The position numbers and the translations under genes were made by a program. Shown in pieces: positions 45,454 to 54,423 of a stretch of 64,000 nt of DNA. Every line of letters begins with the position of its first letter. Position 1 is the stretch's first letter. Source of the DNA: Vreelandella venusta (GTDB lineage: Bacteria; Pseudomonadota; Gammaproteobacteria; Pseudomonadales; Halomonadaceae); the NCBI RefSeq assembly GCF_007989605.1, contig NZ_BJUL01000019.1, forward strand, positions 1-64,000, given 5' to 3'. The notes below the pieces were generated by a model that worked only from the letters and a program-made list of their open reading frames with translations, ran no database searches and was not told where the DNA came from.

Positions 45454-46656
45454 ATGACAAACTACGTACATCAGCCGCGCTTTATGACCGGCGACGAATT
45501 CTCAATGGCTACCTTCAGCCTGCTTGACCCTGAGGGCGAGCTTTACGAAGGTGCGCTAGAGCCAGACCTACCGCGTGATCATGCCAGACGGCTCTATCAA
45601 GCCATGCTGGCCACCCGTATCCTAGATGAGCGCATGATGGCTGCCCAACGCCAAGGGCGGCTCAGTTTTTATATGCAAAGCACGGGTGAAGAAGCCGCCG
45701 TTGTTGGCGCCGCTGCTGCGCTAGACGATGCCGATATGATCATGGCGCAGTACCGCGAGCAAGGCGCTTTAATGTATCGCGGGTTCTCCATTGATGAGTT
45801 TATGAATCAGCTATTTGGCAACGAGCTTGACTACGGTAAAGGCCGCCAAATGCCGATTCATTATGGGTCGCGCAAGCTGCACTACATGACCATCTCATCT
45901 CCGCTTGCAACGCAAATCCCCCAGGCGACAGGCTATGCATACGGCCAGAAATTAGCCGGTGATGGGCACTGCACCTTAACGTTTTTCGGAGAGGGTGCCG
46001 CATCAGAAGGTGATTTTCACGCCGCGCTGAATATGGCATCAGTTCACCAAGTACCGGTGATTTTTTTCTGCCGCAACAATGGCTATGCCATTTCAACACC
46101 ATCAACCGAGCAGTTTGCAGCGGATGGCATTGCCCCCAGGGCATTTGGCTATCATATGCATGTGATACGCGTTGACGGAAACGATGCACTGGCGGTTTAT
46201 GAAGCGACACGCCAAGCGCGTCAGATTGCCGTTGAACAGAACAAGCCCGTGCTGATTGAAGCCATGTCTTACCGTCTTGCTGCTCACTCCTCTTCAGACG
46301 ACCCTTCCGGCTATCGTGCCAAGAGTGAAGAAGAAGCATGGCGGTTAAAAGATCCCATACTGCGCATGCAGAAATGGCTGTTGAAAAAAGGCTGGTGGAG
46401 CGAGGAAGAGGAGACCAGCCAACAGGAAACGCTGCGTCGCGAAGTGCTGGATACCATGAAACGGGCAGAAAAGCGTTCGTCCCCACCGCTAGAGTCGCTG
46501 ATCACTGATGTCTATGCCGATATCACCCCTGAGTTACAGCGTCAATTTGACCAGCTTAAGCGCCATATTCGCCGCTATCCAGAGGCCTACCCGCGTGGAG
46601 CGCGGTCGCTAGACCTTGAGGTGAATACGTCCACAGATTCCCAGGGGGAGGCATAA
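45454..46656 (+). CDS. bkdA1: branched-chain 2-oxoacid dehydrogenase E1 alpha subunit
   Basis: Thiamine-diphosphate subunit that decarboxylates the 2-oxoacids derived from valine, leucine and isoleucine. The 400 residues resemble mitochondrial BCKDH E1alpha more than pyruvate dehydrogenase: [30 protein letters not shown] and [14 protein letters not shown]. The TPP motif runs from GEGAASEGD (179-187) to NN (208-209). The loop [11 protein letters not shown] (278-288) corresponds to the human phosphorylation loop HSTSDDSSAYR. aaggat lies upstream. First gene of a three-gene E1alpha-E1beta-E2 operon. Confidence 0.93.
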   Translation: MTNYVHQPRFMTGDEFSMATFSLLDPEGELYEGALEPDLPRDHARRLYQAMLATRILDERMMAAQRQGRLSFYMQSTGEEAAVVGAAAALDDADMIMAQYREQGALMYRGFSIDEFMNQLFGNELDYGKGRQMPIHYGSRKLHYMTISSPLATQIPQATGYAYGQKLAGDGHCTLTFFGEGAASEGDFHAALNMASVHQVPVIFFCRNNGYAISTPSTEQFAADGIAPRAFGYHMHVIRVDGNDALAVYEATRQARQIAVEQNKPVLIEAMSYRLAAHSSSDDPSGYRAKSEEEAWRLKDPILRMQKWLLKKGWWSEEEETSQQETLRREVLDTMKRAEKRSSPPLESLITDVYADITPELQRQFDQLKRHIRRYPEAYPRGARSLDLEVNTSTDSQGEA

Positions 46657-46657
46657 C

Positions 46658-47635
46658 ATGCCCACAATGAACATGCTCCAGGCGATCAACAATGCGCTTG
46701 ATATCGCCATGGCTGAAGATGACAAAGTTATCTGTTTTGGTGAAGATGTTGGCGTTTTCGGCGGTGTATTCCGTGCTACCAGCCATTTACAGGAAAAGTA
46801 TGGTAAAGCACGCTGCTTCAACACGCCGTTGGTAGAACAAGGCATTGTTGGTTTTGCCAATGGGTTGGCCGCTCAAGGTTCAGTGCCCGTTGCTGAAATA
46901 CAGTTTGCCGACTACATCTTTCCCGCCTTTGACCAAATCGTTAATGAGTCTGCGAAATTCCGCTACCGCTCAGGGGATTTATTCAACGTGGGTGGGTTAA
47001 CCATCCGTACGCCCTATGGCGGCGGTATCGCGGGCGGGCTCTATCATTCGCAATCACCAGAGGCTTACTTTACACATACGCCTGGCTTGAAAGTCGTTGT
47101 ACCGCGCAACCCCTACCAAGCGAAAGGGCTACTGCTCGCTTCCATTCGCGATCCAGATCCAGTGCTTTTTTTAGAACCTAAGCGTCTCTATCGTGCATCG
47201 GTGGGTGACGTGCCCCAAGAAGATTACCAGCTTCCGATTGGTGAAGCGGAGGTCATTAAAGAGGGCACTGATATAACGCTGGTGGGCTGGGGCGCACAGA
47301 TGGAAGTCATCGGCAAAGCCGTTGAACTTGCTGAAGAGCAGGGCATTGCCTGTGAAGTGATTGATTTGCGTACGTTGTTGCCATGGGACGCGGATACTGT
47401 TGTTGAGTCTGTCCTAAAAACAGGACGTTTGATCGTCAGCCATGAAGCGCCGTTAACAGGTGGCTTTGCCGGTGAGATCGCCGCAACGATTCAAGAGCGC
47501 TGTTTTCTCTATTTGGAATCGCCGATTGCTCGGGTAACGGGGCTAGATACACCTTTCCCACTAGTGCTGGAAAAAGAGTATTTGCCCGACCATCTGAAAA
47601 TTTTTGAAGCAATTCGCGAAAGCGTTAACTTTTAA
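46658..47635 (+). CDS. bkdA2: branched-chain 2-oxoacid dehydrogenase E1 beta subunit
   Basis: Partner of the alpha subunit in the E1 heterotetramer. It has 325 residues with [50 protein letters not shown] and [20 protein letters not shown], which favour BCKDH over PDH beta. A C-terminal transketolase domain (about 190-320) follows, with DLRTLLPWD. It begins one base after the alpha stop. Confidence 0.93.
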   Translation: MPTMNMLQAINNALDIAMAEDDKVICFGEDVGVFGGVFRATSHLQEKYGKARCFNTPLVEQGIVGFANGLAAQGSVPVAEIQFADYIFPAFDQIVNESAKFRYRSGDLFNVGGLTIRTPYGGGIAGGLYHSQSPEAYFTHTPGLKVVVPRNPYQAKGLLLASIRDPDPVLFLEPKRLYRASVGDVPQEDYQLPIGEAEVIKEGTDITLVGWGAQMEVIGKAVELAEEQGIACEVIDLRTLLPWDADTVVESVLKTGRLIVSHEAPLTGGFAGEIAATIQERCFLYLESPIARVTGLDTPFPLVLEKEYLPDHLKIFEAIRESVNF

Positions 47636-47652
47636 CGCCAGGGAGAAAAATA

Positions 47653-48906
47653 ATGAGCGATTTCATGCTGCCGGATATCGGCGAAGGCATTGTTGAATGT
47701 GAAGTGGTGGAGTGGCGCGTTGCGGAAGGTGACCGGATTGAGGAAGATCAGCCAATTGTCGAGGTGATGACCGATAAAGCGTTAGTGGAAATTACCGCTC
47801 CTGAAACAGGCGTTATCACCAAACTTTATGTTGCCCAAGGAAAAATTGCCAAAGTACACGCGCCGCTTTATGCCTACCAAGCAGAAAATGACACGCAAGA
47901 AGCCGGTGCGACGGAACAGGCTAACGAACCTCAATCGCCTGCCGCTGATGCTGACAGTGGTTCAGCCAAGGCGGTTGAACCAGCCGCGGTGGCAACCGGT
48001 ACCAACGCGAGTACAAGCAGCGGCAAAATACCTGCCAGCCCAGCCGTGCGGCGTCTTGTTCGTGAACACCAGCTTGAGTTAGCTGCCATTGCTGGCAGTG
48101 GTAAAGATGGCCGGGTATTAAAAGAAGACGTGCTGGCGCACCTGAATCAGCCTTCTACTGCCCCTAGTCAAGCACCATCGAAAGCAACCCAAGGAGCACA
48201 GTTGCCTCGCGTCGAGCCGCTTCGCGGTGTGCGCGCGGTAATGGCAAAAAGAATGGTTGAGGCCGCCAGCTCCATTCCGCATTTTCACTATGGTGAAGAG
48301 ATCGATGTGACCGATCTGCTGGCGCTGCGCGAGCGACTAAAGCCCCGGGTAGAGGCGCTTGGTGAGCGGCTAACCCTTATGCCCTTTTTCATGAAAGCTA
48401 TGGCGCTGGCGGTTACTGAGGCACCGATCATCAATGCTCAGCTAAACGCGGAAGCCAACGAGTTGCACTACTACGAACAGTGCAATATTGGCATGGCGGT
48501 GGATAGCAAAGCCGGTTTGCTGGTGCCCAATGTGAAAGGTGTTGAGCGTTTAACGCTGCTAGACATTGCTCGTGAAGTGGGGCGTTTAACCATTGCGGCC
48601 CGAGAAGGGCGTGTTGATCAGGCTGATCTCAAAGGTGGCACCATTAGTATTTCTAACATTGGTGCGTTGGGCGGAACCTATGCCGCGCCGATTATCAATG
48701 CGCCTGAAGCAGCAATAGTGGCGATTGGTAAAACCCAATGGTTGCCGCGCTTCGACGAGCAAGGCGACGTTCAGCGGCGAGCCATTATGACCATCACCTG
48801 GGCAGGTGATCATCGCTTTATTGATGGCGGTACTATCGCTAGGTTCTGCAATGCCTGGAAAGGCTACTTGGAAGCGCCTGAAACCATGCTGCTGTACTTG
48901 GGCTAA
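47653..48906 (+). CDS. bkdB: branched-chain 2-oxoacid dehydrogenase E2 (lipoamide acyltransferase)
   Basis: Forms the core of the complex and transfers the branched acyl group to CoA. It has 417 residues: one lipoyl domain with the lipoylated lysine K42 in VMTDKALVEI, an alanine/threonine-rich linker, a peripheral subunit-binding domain (about 127-163, PASPAVRRLVREH), another linker, and the acyltransferase domain with catalytic H387 and D391 in DHRFIDGG. gggagaaa lies upstream. No E3 (lipoamide dehydrogenase) gene follows, so E3 must come from elsewhere. Confidence 0.94.
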   Translation: MSDFMLPDIGEGIVECEVVEWRVAEGDRIEEDQPIVEVMTDKALVEITAPETGVITKLYVAQGKIAKVHAPLYAYQAENDTQEAGATEQANEPQSPAADADSGSAKAVEPAAVATGTNASTSSGKIPASPAVRRLVREHQLELAAIAGSGKDGRVLKEDVLAHLNQPSTAPSQAPSKATQGAQLPRVEPLRGVRAVMAKRMVEAASSIPHFHYGEEIDVTDLLALRERLKPRVEALGERLTLMPFFMKAMALAVTEAPIINAQLNAEANELHYYEQCNIGMAVDSKAGLLVPNVKGVERLTLLDIAREVGRLTIAAREGRVDQADLKGGTISISNIGALGGTYAAPIINAPEAAIVAIGKTQWLPRFDEQGDVQRRAIMTITWAGDHRFIDGGTIARFCNAWKGYLEAPETMLLYLG

Positions 48907-48969
48907 GGTTGCTAGGCATTGCATGGCAAGAGGTTAAATAGCCCGAAGTTGGTTGGCAAGGAATGAGAA

Positions 48970-50835
48970 ATGTCTCAGGCACCGCTCCAGCAGTTTTATA
49001 TACCGGAAGAGCAGTCGGTATATCTACTTAGCCACCATGATGCCCGTAAGCTGAAAGACTGGGTAGCCCTGTGTCAGGCACAGCTCGCCCAGTTGGGCTA
49101 CACGGGGATCGAGTTGGTTGGTAAAGGTGCCTATGGCTTTGTATTTTCGGGCAGCGCACAACACCAAGAGGTGCCTGCCCACTACGTGTTTAAATTCTCA
49201 CGTATTACGCTACCGACCCATTTACAAGAACGCCTTGAAGAAGAGGCGTTTATGCTTGATCAGGTGTCCCATCCCCGCATACCAAAGCTGGTGGCTTATC
49301 AGCGCTCTCGAGGCCAGTCAATTCTGGTAATGGAGCGTGCGCCTGGTTGGAACCTTGAGCAGGTATCACTGAAAGAAGGCCGTCTCTCTCCACGGCTAGT
49401 GGTTCACATTGCCCATCAGTTGGCCGAAATTCTTTCTGCACTGCGCCGTGAAACGGGGCCCAATGCACGCCCCGTTGTGCATGGCGACATCAAGCCGTCA
49501 AATTTGGTATTTGATCCAGAGACCGAGTCCATCGCATTGATTGACTGGGGATCGTCCGTGTTTGCCCAGTTAGACGAAAAACTCCAGTTTGTCGGGGCAA
49601 ACGTGATGGAATTAATGTCCGATAATCTGCAACAAACCAACGCCCGACTGGGCGATGTCTACTTTATTGGTGAAGAGCAGTTAAATGGAGCGCTATCATC
49701 GCCCCGATTCGATGAACAAGGGGCGGCAGGCACGCTATATGCACTAGCCTCTGCGCAATCTTGCCGCTTTGGTCATCGTGCTATTCCCGCTAGCTCGCTG
49801 GGGTTACCCTTGGAATTTGCCCGCACCTTGGACGGCATGCTGGATCCCGACCCACACATCCGCCATAAAGCTGGAGATCACTATTTACAGGCGATGTCCC
49901 GCATGGCCAAAGTGGTGATGTTAGATTTACCTACTCCAACACAAACGCCGCTAGTGCCTGTCTGGGGGCGCGCGGCGCACCAGGAGATTGATACGGTCGT
50001 TTACAGCTCTCGGAAGGCGTTTCTGCGCGAAGCGAACGCGGAAGAGACACTTAATGATGTTAATGATGTGCAGCTAGATCGCTATTACAAGCAATTTATG
50101 CAAGGTATGGGGGAAACCGAAAAGGCGTTTTTGGCCTCGGTAAGCCGATTAGGAAAGTACCCAGTTGTCGGTGGTTTAGCCGTCCGCTGGGAGCGAGAGG
50201 GGGTATATATAGACTCCTCGCTTAACTTGCATGATCCCGCATTAAAGCCAGCGTTCATTCAAGCCGTCAACAATATGGTGCACTTGGCGCGAGCCATTCA
50301 TCGTCAAGGGGTGTTTAAAAGCTGCTTGTTTAATGCACGCCAAACGCTGCATTTGGAGCGCGCCAGTTCAGAAGAGTCTTTTCATTGTGATCCTGGTACC
50401 ACTATTGACTATGAGCTGAGCGCGGTTCCGGAAATGGAAGATCGCACTCGCCAGCATAGCTATTTTGAAGACGGCCCTGATCCAGAAGAGCTACTGGTCC
50501 TGCCTGACACCATTATGCACATACTGCTACGGCTGAATGAGATCCATCACACCGGCATGATTATCTTTGAGGCACTACCAAAGCATCTTAAAATCCATAG
50601 CTATTATCGGCTTCTAGACCCTAGCCGAGAGGCCGAATTTAGGACGTTGCTGGCGCAGATGTTGGCGTCTGTTAGCCAGATCGAGGGGTTAGGCGTGTCC
50701 GGCTTTATGAAAATGCCCTATAAAGACACGCGATTTTTTACCCATTTAGAGTGCCAACCTGAACATTTTTATCCTAAAGACCCACGTGATTTTTTAAGAA
50801 AAACGCCGTCAATCGGTGGCTCTCAGACTGCTTGA
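48970..50835 (+). CDS. Hanks-type serine/threonine protein kinase with unknown C-terminal domain
   Basis: A 621-residue soluble protein. The N-terminal kinase domain (about 45-310) has the glycine loop GKGAYGFVF (51-59), ATP-anchoring lysine in HYVFKFSR (K75), catalytic loop HGDIKPSN (171-178, D173 and N178) and DWG (192-194) in place of the usual DFG. All core catalytic residues are present. The remaining 300 residues have no domain I recognise, and there is no membrane helix or PASTA repeat. It starts 63 bases after bkdB on the same strand. Substrate unknown. The 3' end overlaps the convergent lipoprotein gene by 27 bases. Confidence 0.85.
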   Translation: MSQAPLQQFYIPEEQSVYLLSHHDARKLKDWVALCQAQLAQLGYTGIELVGKGAYGFVFSGSAQHQEVPAHYVFKFSRITLPTHLQERLEEEAFMLDQVSHPRIPKLVAYQRSRGQSILVMERAPGWNLEQVSLKEGRLSPRLVVHIAHQLAEILSALRRETGPNARPVVHGDIKPSNLVFDPETESIALIDWGSSVFAQLDEKLQFVGANVMELMSDNLQQTNARLGDVYFIGEEQLNGALSSPRFDEQGAAGTLYALASAQSCRFGHRAIPASSLGLPLEFARTLDGMLDPDPHIRHKAGDHYLQAMSRMAKVVMLDLPTPTQTPLVPVWGRAAHQEIDTVVYSSRKAFLREANAEETLNDVNDVQLDRYYKQFMQGMGETEKAFLASVSRLGKYPVVGGLAVRWEREGVYIDSSLNLHDPALKPAFIQAVNNMVHLARAIHRQGVFKSCLFNARQTLHLERASSEESFHCDPGTTIDYELSAVPEMEDRTRQHSYFEDGPDPEELLVLPDTIMHILLRLNEIHHTGMIIFEALPKHLKIHSYYRLLDPSREAEFRTLLAQMLASVSQIEGLGVSGFMKMPYKDTRFFTHLECQPEHFYPKDPRDFLRKTPSIGGSQTA

Positions 50836-51429
50836 TTGCGCCGCGATCCATGCTGAAAGCTGCTCAGCTAGCGCATCGCTGGCCGCGCCAAACGCATTGA
50901 CGACGTCCGGGATCTCTGGACTAGCCGCGCGGGTGCGGATAACAAAACTCGTCACTGCTAGCGGCTTTCGGTGTTGTGTACTCATAAGCTGGACATCTAA
51001 TTGAAGATGAATGCTAGGTGGGGAAGTGTCGTACTCACTTTGGAAGTGGCGCAGTTCGCTGAGTAGCAACACATCGTGGGGCAGTCGGTCGCTACTTACA
51101 CCAGTGAATAGTTGGCGTTGCTGCAGGTCAGAAATTAAGCGCGCTTGAAGCATGTCTGGAGCGTCTTCATGCCAGCGCACACCCTCATACACATTGACTA
51201 CATTGCCTTCCGGGTACACCACAATACGGTTGCTGTTCAGCAAGTGACCTGCCTCTGGGGTAGCAATGCCTAGCGTTGCGGGGAGGGGAACGGCCGTGTG
51301 TTCAGCCTGAGTGGCAGGGGGTGGCAGCCGATAGAGCGTTGCGGGATTGCTTTCGGGCAGTATTGAACAGCCGGCGCTTAACACAAGCGCCGCTAATGGG
51401 ACGATGCTAAACCTAGAGCGCAAGCTCAT
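50809..51429 (-). CDS. ABC-type transport auxiliary lipoprotein (PqiC-like)
   Basis: A 206-residue outer-membrane lipoprotein with a signal peptide and a lipobox ending at Cys21 (LSAGC). The mature domain belongs to the ABC_trans_aux/PqiC type (LLNSNRIVVYPEGNVVNVYEGVRWHEDAPDMLQ around 63-95). It is the last gene of an MCE-type lipid transport operon, and its ATG overlaps the stop of the mlaD-like gene. It probably forms the outer-membrane end of the MCE bridge. It is convergent with, and overlaps, the kinase gene. Confidence 0.85.
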   Translation of the reverse strand: MSLRSRFSIVPLAALVLSAGCSILPESNPATLYRLPPPATQAEHTAVPLPATLGIATPEAGHLLNSNRIVVYPEGNVVNVYEGVRWHEDAPDMLQARLISDLQQRQLFTGVSSDRLPHDVLLLSELRHFQSEYDTSPPSIHLQLDVQLMSTQHRKPLAVTSFVIRTRAASPEIPDVVNAFGAASDALAEQLSAWIAAQSSSLRATD

Positions 51430-52367
51430 GGACGAAACTCCTCTACCTGATCTCGGCCCAGAAAAAAGTCTGCGGGACTCTCTTCAAGCTGGCGAGTAAT
51501 ACGCTCAAGATTAGTTAGTGTAGAACGTAGGGCTGAAAGTGCGGGGGCAATGTCTTGTGCCCCCTGCAGCGTACTGTCGACAGCGGCGGCATTGTCGTTA
51601 ACGAGCTGTTCAATTCGTTGCGCGGCGCTGGCCACATCACGACTGGCGCTCGCAGCGCTTTGCATCATTTGCTGGCCATCTCGACGCAATAGCTGTGTCG
51701 CTTCTTGGCTGAGGGTGTCGATGCTCTCAAGAGTCGCTGTGGCTTGGCGTGATACTTCACCGAACAGTGCCATATTTTGATCAAGCGCTGTCTGTTGTGA
51801 AGCGATCATCTCTGTGATCTGTGCAATGCTTGTCAAAATGGTGCCTGCTTGTTCACGATTGCCGTCATTAAATAGTTCATTAACGTTTAGCAGGATAGAG
51901 TTAATGTTTTGAATCATTGTTTCGCCTTCATCAAATAGCGTAGCGATCGGTGAAGGGTCTGCGGTTATAAACGGAGCCATGTCGTCCGTTTGGTTGATCA
52001 GTCGTGAACTTTCGGGAGTGCCACCATACAGTTGTATCGACATGCTGCCGGTAATGCTGGCAAATGATAGTTTGGCTCGAGTATCTGTTTTGATCGGGGT
52101 GTCTTCATAAACTCGCACACTGGCAATAACTTGACGGGGATCGTCAGGGTTCAGTGTCAGCTCGGTAACATCGCCAACTTCAATGCCGTTATACTGCACT
52201 TTACTGCCAATTGATAAACCACTAACACTGCGCTCAAATAGAATGCGGTAGGGCTGATAGTTACGCTCTCCGTCGGCGTAGCTCATCCAGAGTGCAAACA
52301 GCAGCGCCGCGACGGCGGTTCCCAGTGTGAACAAACCTATTAAAACGTGATGCGCGCGAGTTTCCAT
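51426..52367 (-). CDS. MlaD-family MCE lipid-binding protein
   Basis: Inner-membrane-anchored periplasmic protein that forms a hexameric lipid channel. It has 313 residues: one membrane helix (about 7-29), one MCE domain (about 38-120, with GLSIGSKVQYNGIEVGDV), and a long helical region (about 140-300) that would form a coiled-coil tube. That tail is longer than in canonical MlaD (about 180 aa) and more like an elongated MCE protein. The start is six bases after the ATPase stop. Confidence 0.9.
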   Translation of the reverse strand: METRAHHVLIGLFTLGTAVAALLFALWMSYADGERNYQPYRILFERSVSGLSIGSKVQYNGIEVGDVTELTLNPDDPRQVIASVRVYEDTPIKTDTRAKLSFASITGSMSIQLYGGTPESSRLINQTDDMAPFITADPSPIATLFDEGETMIQNINSILLNVNELFNDGNREQAGTILTSIAQITEMIASQQTALDQNMALFGEVSRQATATLESIDTLSQEATQLLRRDGQQMMQSAASASRDVASAAQRIEQLVNDNAAAVDSTLQGAQDIAPALSALRSTLTNLERITRQLEESPADFFLGRDQVEEFRP

Positions 52368-52373
52368 GTGCAG

Positions 52374-53201
52374 TCACTCCTGGACGTTTGCGTTATTTGA
52401 AGAAGCGGTATGAGCACGCTGAGCGGCTCGGCCACGCGGGCCGTGAAAGTAGTCTTGAATCCACTCGTCGTTGGTGTCCGCTACTTTATCGATGGTATCC
52501 ACAACTAATACGCGTTTTTGTGAGAGAACCGCTACCCGGTCACAGGCGGCGTAGAGCGTATCCAGGTCGTGGGTTACCAGGAAAACGCTGAAACCCAGTG
52601 CATCGCGAAGGGTGACCAGCAACTGATCGAAGGCCGCGGCGCCAATAGGGTCAAGCCCCGCGGTGGGCTCATCCAGAAACAGGATGTCAGGATCCAGTGC
52701 TAAGGCACGGGCAAGGGCGGCGCGCTTGACCATGCCCCCAGACAGTGACTCAGGAAACTGCAGCGCAGCCTGTGGTGGAAGCCCGACCAACGATAGCTTG
52801 ACCCTGGCAAGATGCTCGGCGTCTTCACGGGGTAGTCTGGCGTGTTCAATTAGCGGTAGGGCAATATTCTCTTGCAAGTTCAATGAGCTGAACAGTGCAC
52901 CGCGCTGAAATAGCACGCCAAAGCGTCGCTCTATTTGACTGCGCTGTGCCTCGTTAAGCTGATTAAGAGTTGTGCCTAGAACTTCAACCGTGCCGTCATT
53001 GGGGCGCTTCAAGCCGACGATGCTGCGCAGCAGCACTGACTTGCCGGTACCAGAACCGCCTACAACGCCGAGGATTTCCCCGCGTTCAAGGGTCAGGTCT
53101 AAATTTTCGTGAACCACATGAGTGCCAAAGCGGTTCACCAAGCCTCGAACCTTAATGACCGGTAAGTCGTTTTGCTCAGTCGGTTTATCTGAATTGATCA
53201 C
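52374..53201 (-). CDS. MlaF-family lipid transporter ATP-binding protein
   Basis: ATPase that drives the MCE transporter. It has 275 residues with Walker A GGSGTGKS (48-55), signature LSGGMVKRAALARAL (the SGGM form typical of MlaF), Walker B ILFLDEP and the H-loop VTHDLDTL. A short C-terminal extension (YFHGPRGRAAQRA) resembles the MlaF tail that contacts the neighbouring protomer. Its start overlaps the permease stop by four bases. Confidence 0.92.
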   Translation of the reverse strand: MINSDKPTEQNDLPVIKVRGLVNRFGTHVVHENLDLTLERGEILGVVGGSGTGKSVLLRSIVGLKRPNDGTVEVLGTTLNQLNEAQRSQIERRFGVLFQRGALFSSLNLQENIALPLIEHARLPREDAEHLARVKLSLVGLPPQAALQFPESLSGGMVKRAALARALALDPDILFLDEPTAGLDPIGAAAFDQLLVTLRDALGFSVFLVTHDLDTLYAACDRVAVLSQKRVLVVDTIDKVADTNDEWIQDYFHGPRGRAAQRAHTASSNNANVQE

Positions 53202-54328
53202 CAGCCCATCTCCATAAAGAATAGCGCGGCGACGGCATCAATTAGAATCACCATAAAAATCGATTGAACGACACTTGAAGTGGTATGTTCTCCCACTGAC
53301 TGCGCGCTACCGCTGACCTTAAAGCCTTCCAGGCAGCCGATCACGGCGATCACGAAGGCAAACACTGGTGCTTTACTAAGTCCGACCAAAAAGTGTGTCA
53401 CCGATACGTCTTTTTGCAGCGTGGTCATAAACTGGGTAAGTGAGATATCCAGTGCCAGAGAGGTGACCATGGCGCCGCCCGCTAAGCCGCTGAGCATACC
53501 TACAAAGGCAAGCATAGGCAGGCTAATTAACATCGCCATTACCCGTGGGAGTACCAAAAGCTCGATAGGATCAAGCCCCTGCGCCTGAAGGGCATCGATC
53601 TCTTCATTGGATTTCATGGCGCCAATTTGGGCGGTAAAGGCACTGGCGGTTCGTCCCGCGAGTAGGATCGCAGCAAGCAGAACGCCGAACTCTCGCAAGA
53701 ATGAGAATGCCACGAGATCGATAGTATAAATTGTGGCGCCAAAATCCTGCAAAACGGTAGCGCCAAGGAAAGCCACCACGGCGCCCACCATAAAGGTGAG
53801 TAGCGCAACGATAGGGACGGCATTCAGGCCGCTCTGCTGGATATGTGCCACAGTGGCCGTTAAACGCCAGTGACGTGGCCGCAATATCAGCTGGAAAAGA
53901 GTGGCCACCACCAGGCCAATAAAGGCCAACAGCTGGCGCTGCTGGGACCAAAGCCCCACCATTTGTTGACCCACGCTGGCAAGTGCTTGGCTAATGCGCG
54001 AATAGGCAGGCGTATCAACGTCAAGCGGCGCTTCCATCGCTTCGGCAATACGCACTAGCAACGCCTGCTGCTCTTTCGGCAGTTCGGCTGCCCAATCTGC
54101 TACCGATTGCGCTTTCTCAACGCCAATCAGCTCCACAATGAGTATGGCACCAGCGGTATCAAGACGAGTTATTGCTTCTAGTGAAACCGTCGTATCCGTT
54201 GGCTTGCCAAGCTCAGTTTGAGTTTCACTGTGCTGAAGCGCCGCTTTGATATGGCGATAATTGGCAAGCGTCCACTCGCCTTTAAGGGCGACTGTTTGAT
54301 CATCACGCGCTATCCACTCGCTTGGCAT
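53198..54328 (-). CDS. MlaE-family permease with N-terminal STAS domain (MlaB-MlaE fusion)
   Basis: A 376-residue inner-membrane protein. The first 95 residues form a STAS-like domain (VSLEAITRLDTAGAILIVELIG near 50-70), equivalent to separate MlaB in E. coli. An amphipathic linker and the MlaE permease domain (about 130-376, with LREFGVLLAAILLAGRTASA and AQIGAMKSNEEIDAL) follow. It heads the minus-strand operon permease-ATPase-MCE-lipoprotein. No mlaC gene is present, which distinguishes the system from canonical mlaFEDCB. Confidence 0.92.
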   Translation of the reverse strand: MPSEWIARDDQTVALKGEWTLANYRHIKAALQHSETQTELGKPTDTTVSLEAITRLDTAGAILIVELIGVEKAQSVADWAAELPKEQQALLVRIAEAMEAPLDVDTPAYSRISQALASVGQQMVGLWSQQRQLLAFIGLVVATLFQLILRPRHWRLTATVAHIQQSGLNAVPIVALLTFMVGAVVAFLGATVLQDFGATIYTIDLVAFSFLREFGVLLAAILLAGRTASAFTAQIGAMKSNEEIDALQAQGLDPIELLVLPRVMAMLISLPMLAFVGMLSGLAGGAMVTSLALDISLTQFMTTLQKDVSVTHFLVGLSKAPVFAFVIAVIGCLEGFKVSGSAQSVGEHTTSSVVQSIFMVILIDAVAALFFMEMGW

Positions 54329-54423
54329 CCCTGCTCCTTATCGACATCCACGACAGTGGTAACACTATGATGCATTCAAACAAGCGTTAGTTAAAGGTGT
54401 TTGGTAAGCTAAATAAAACATAC

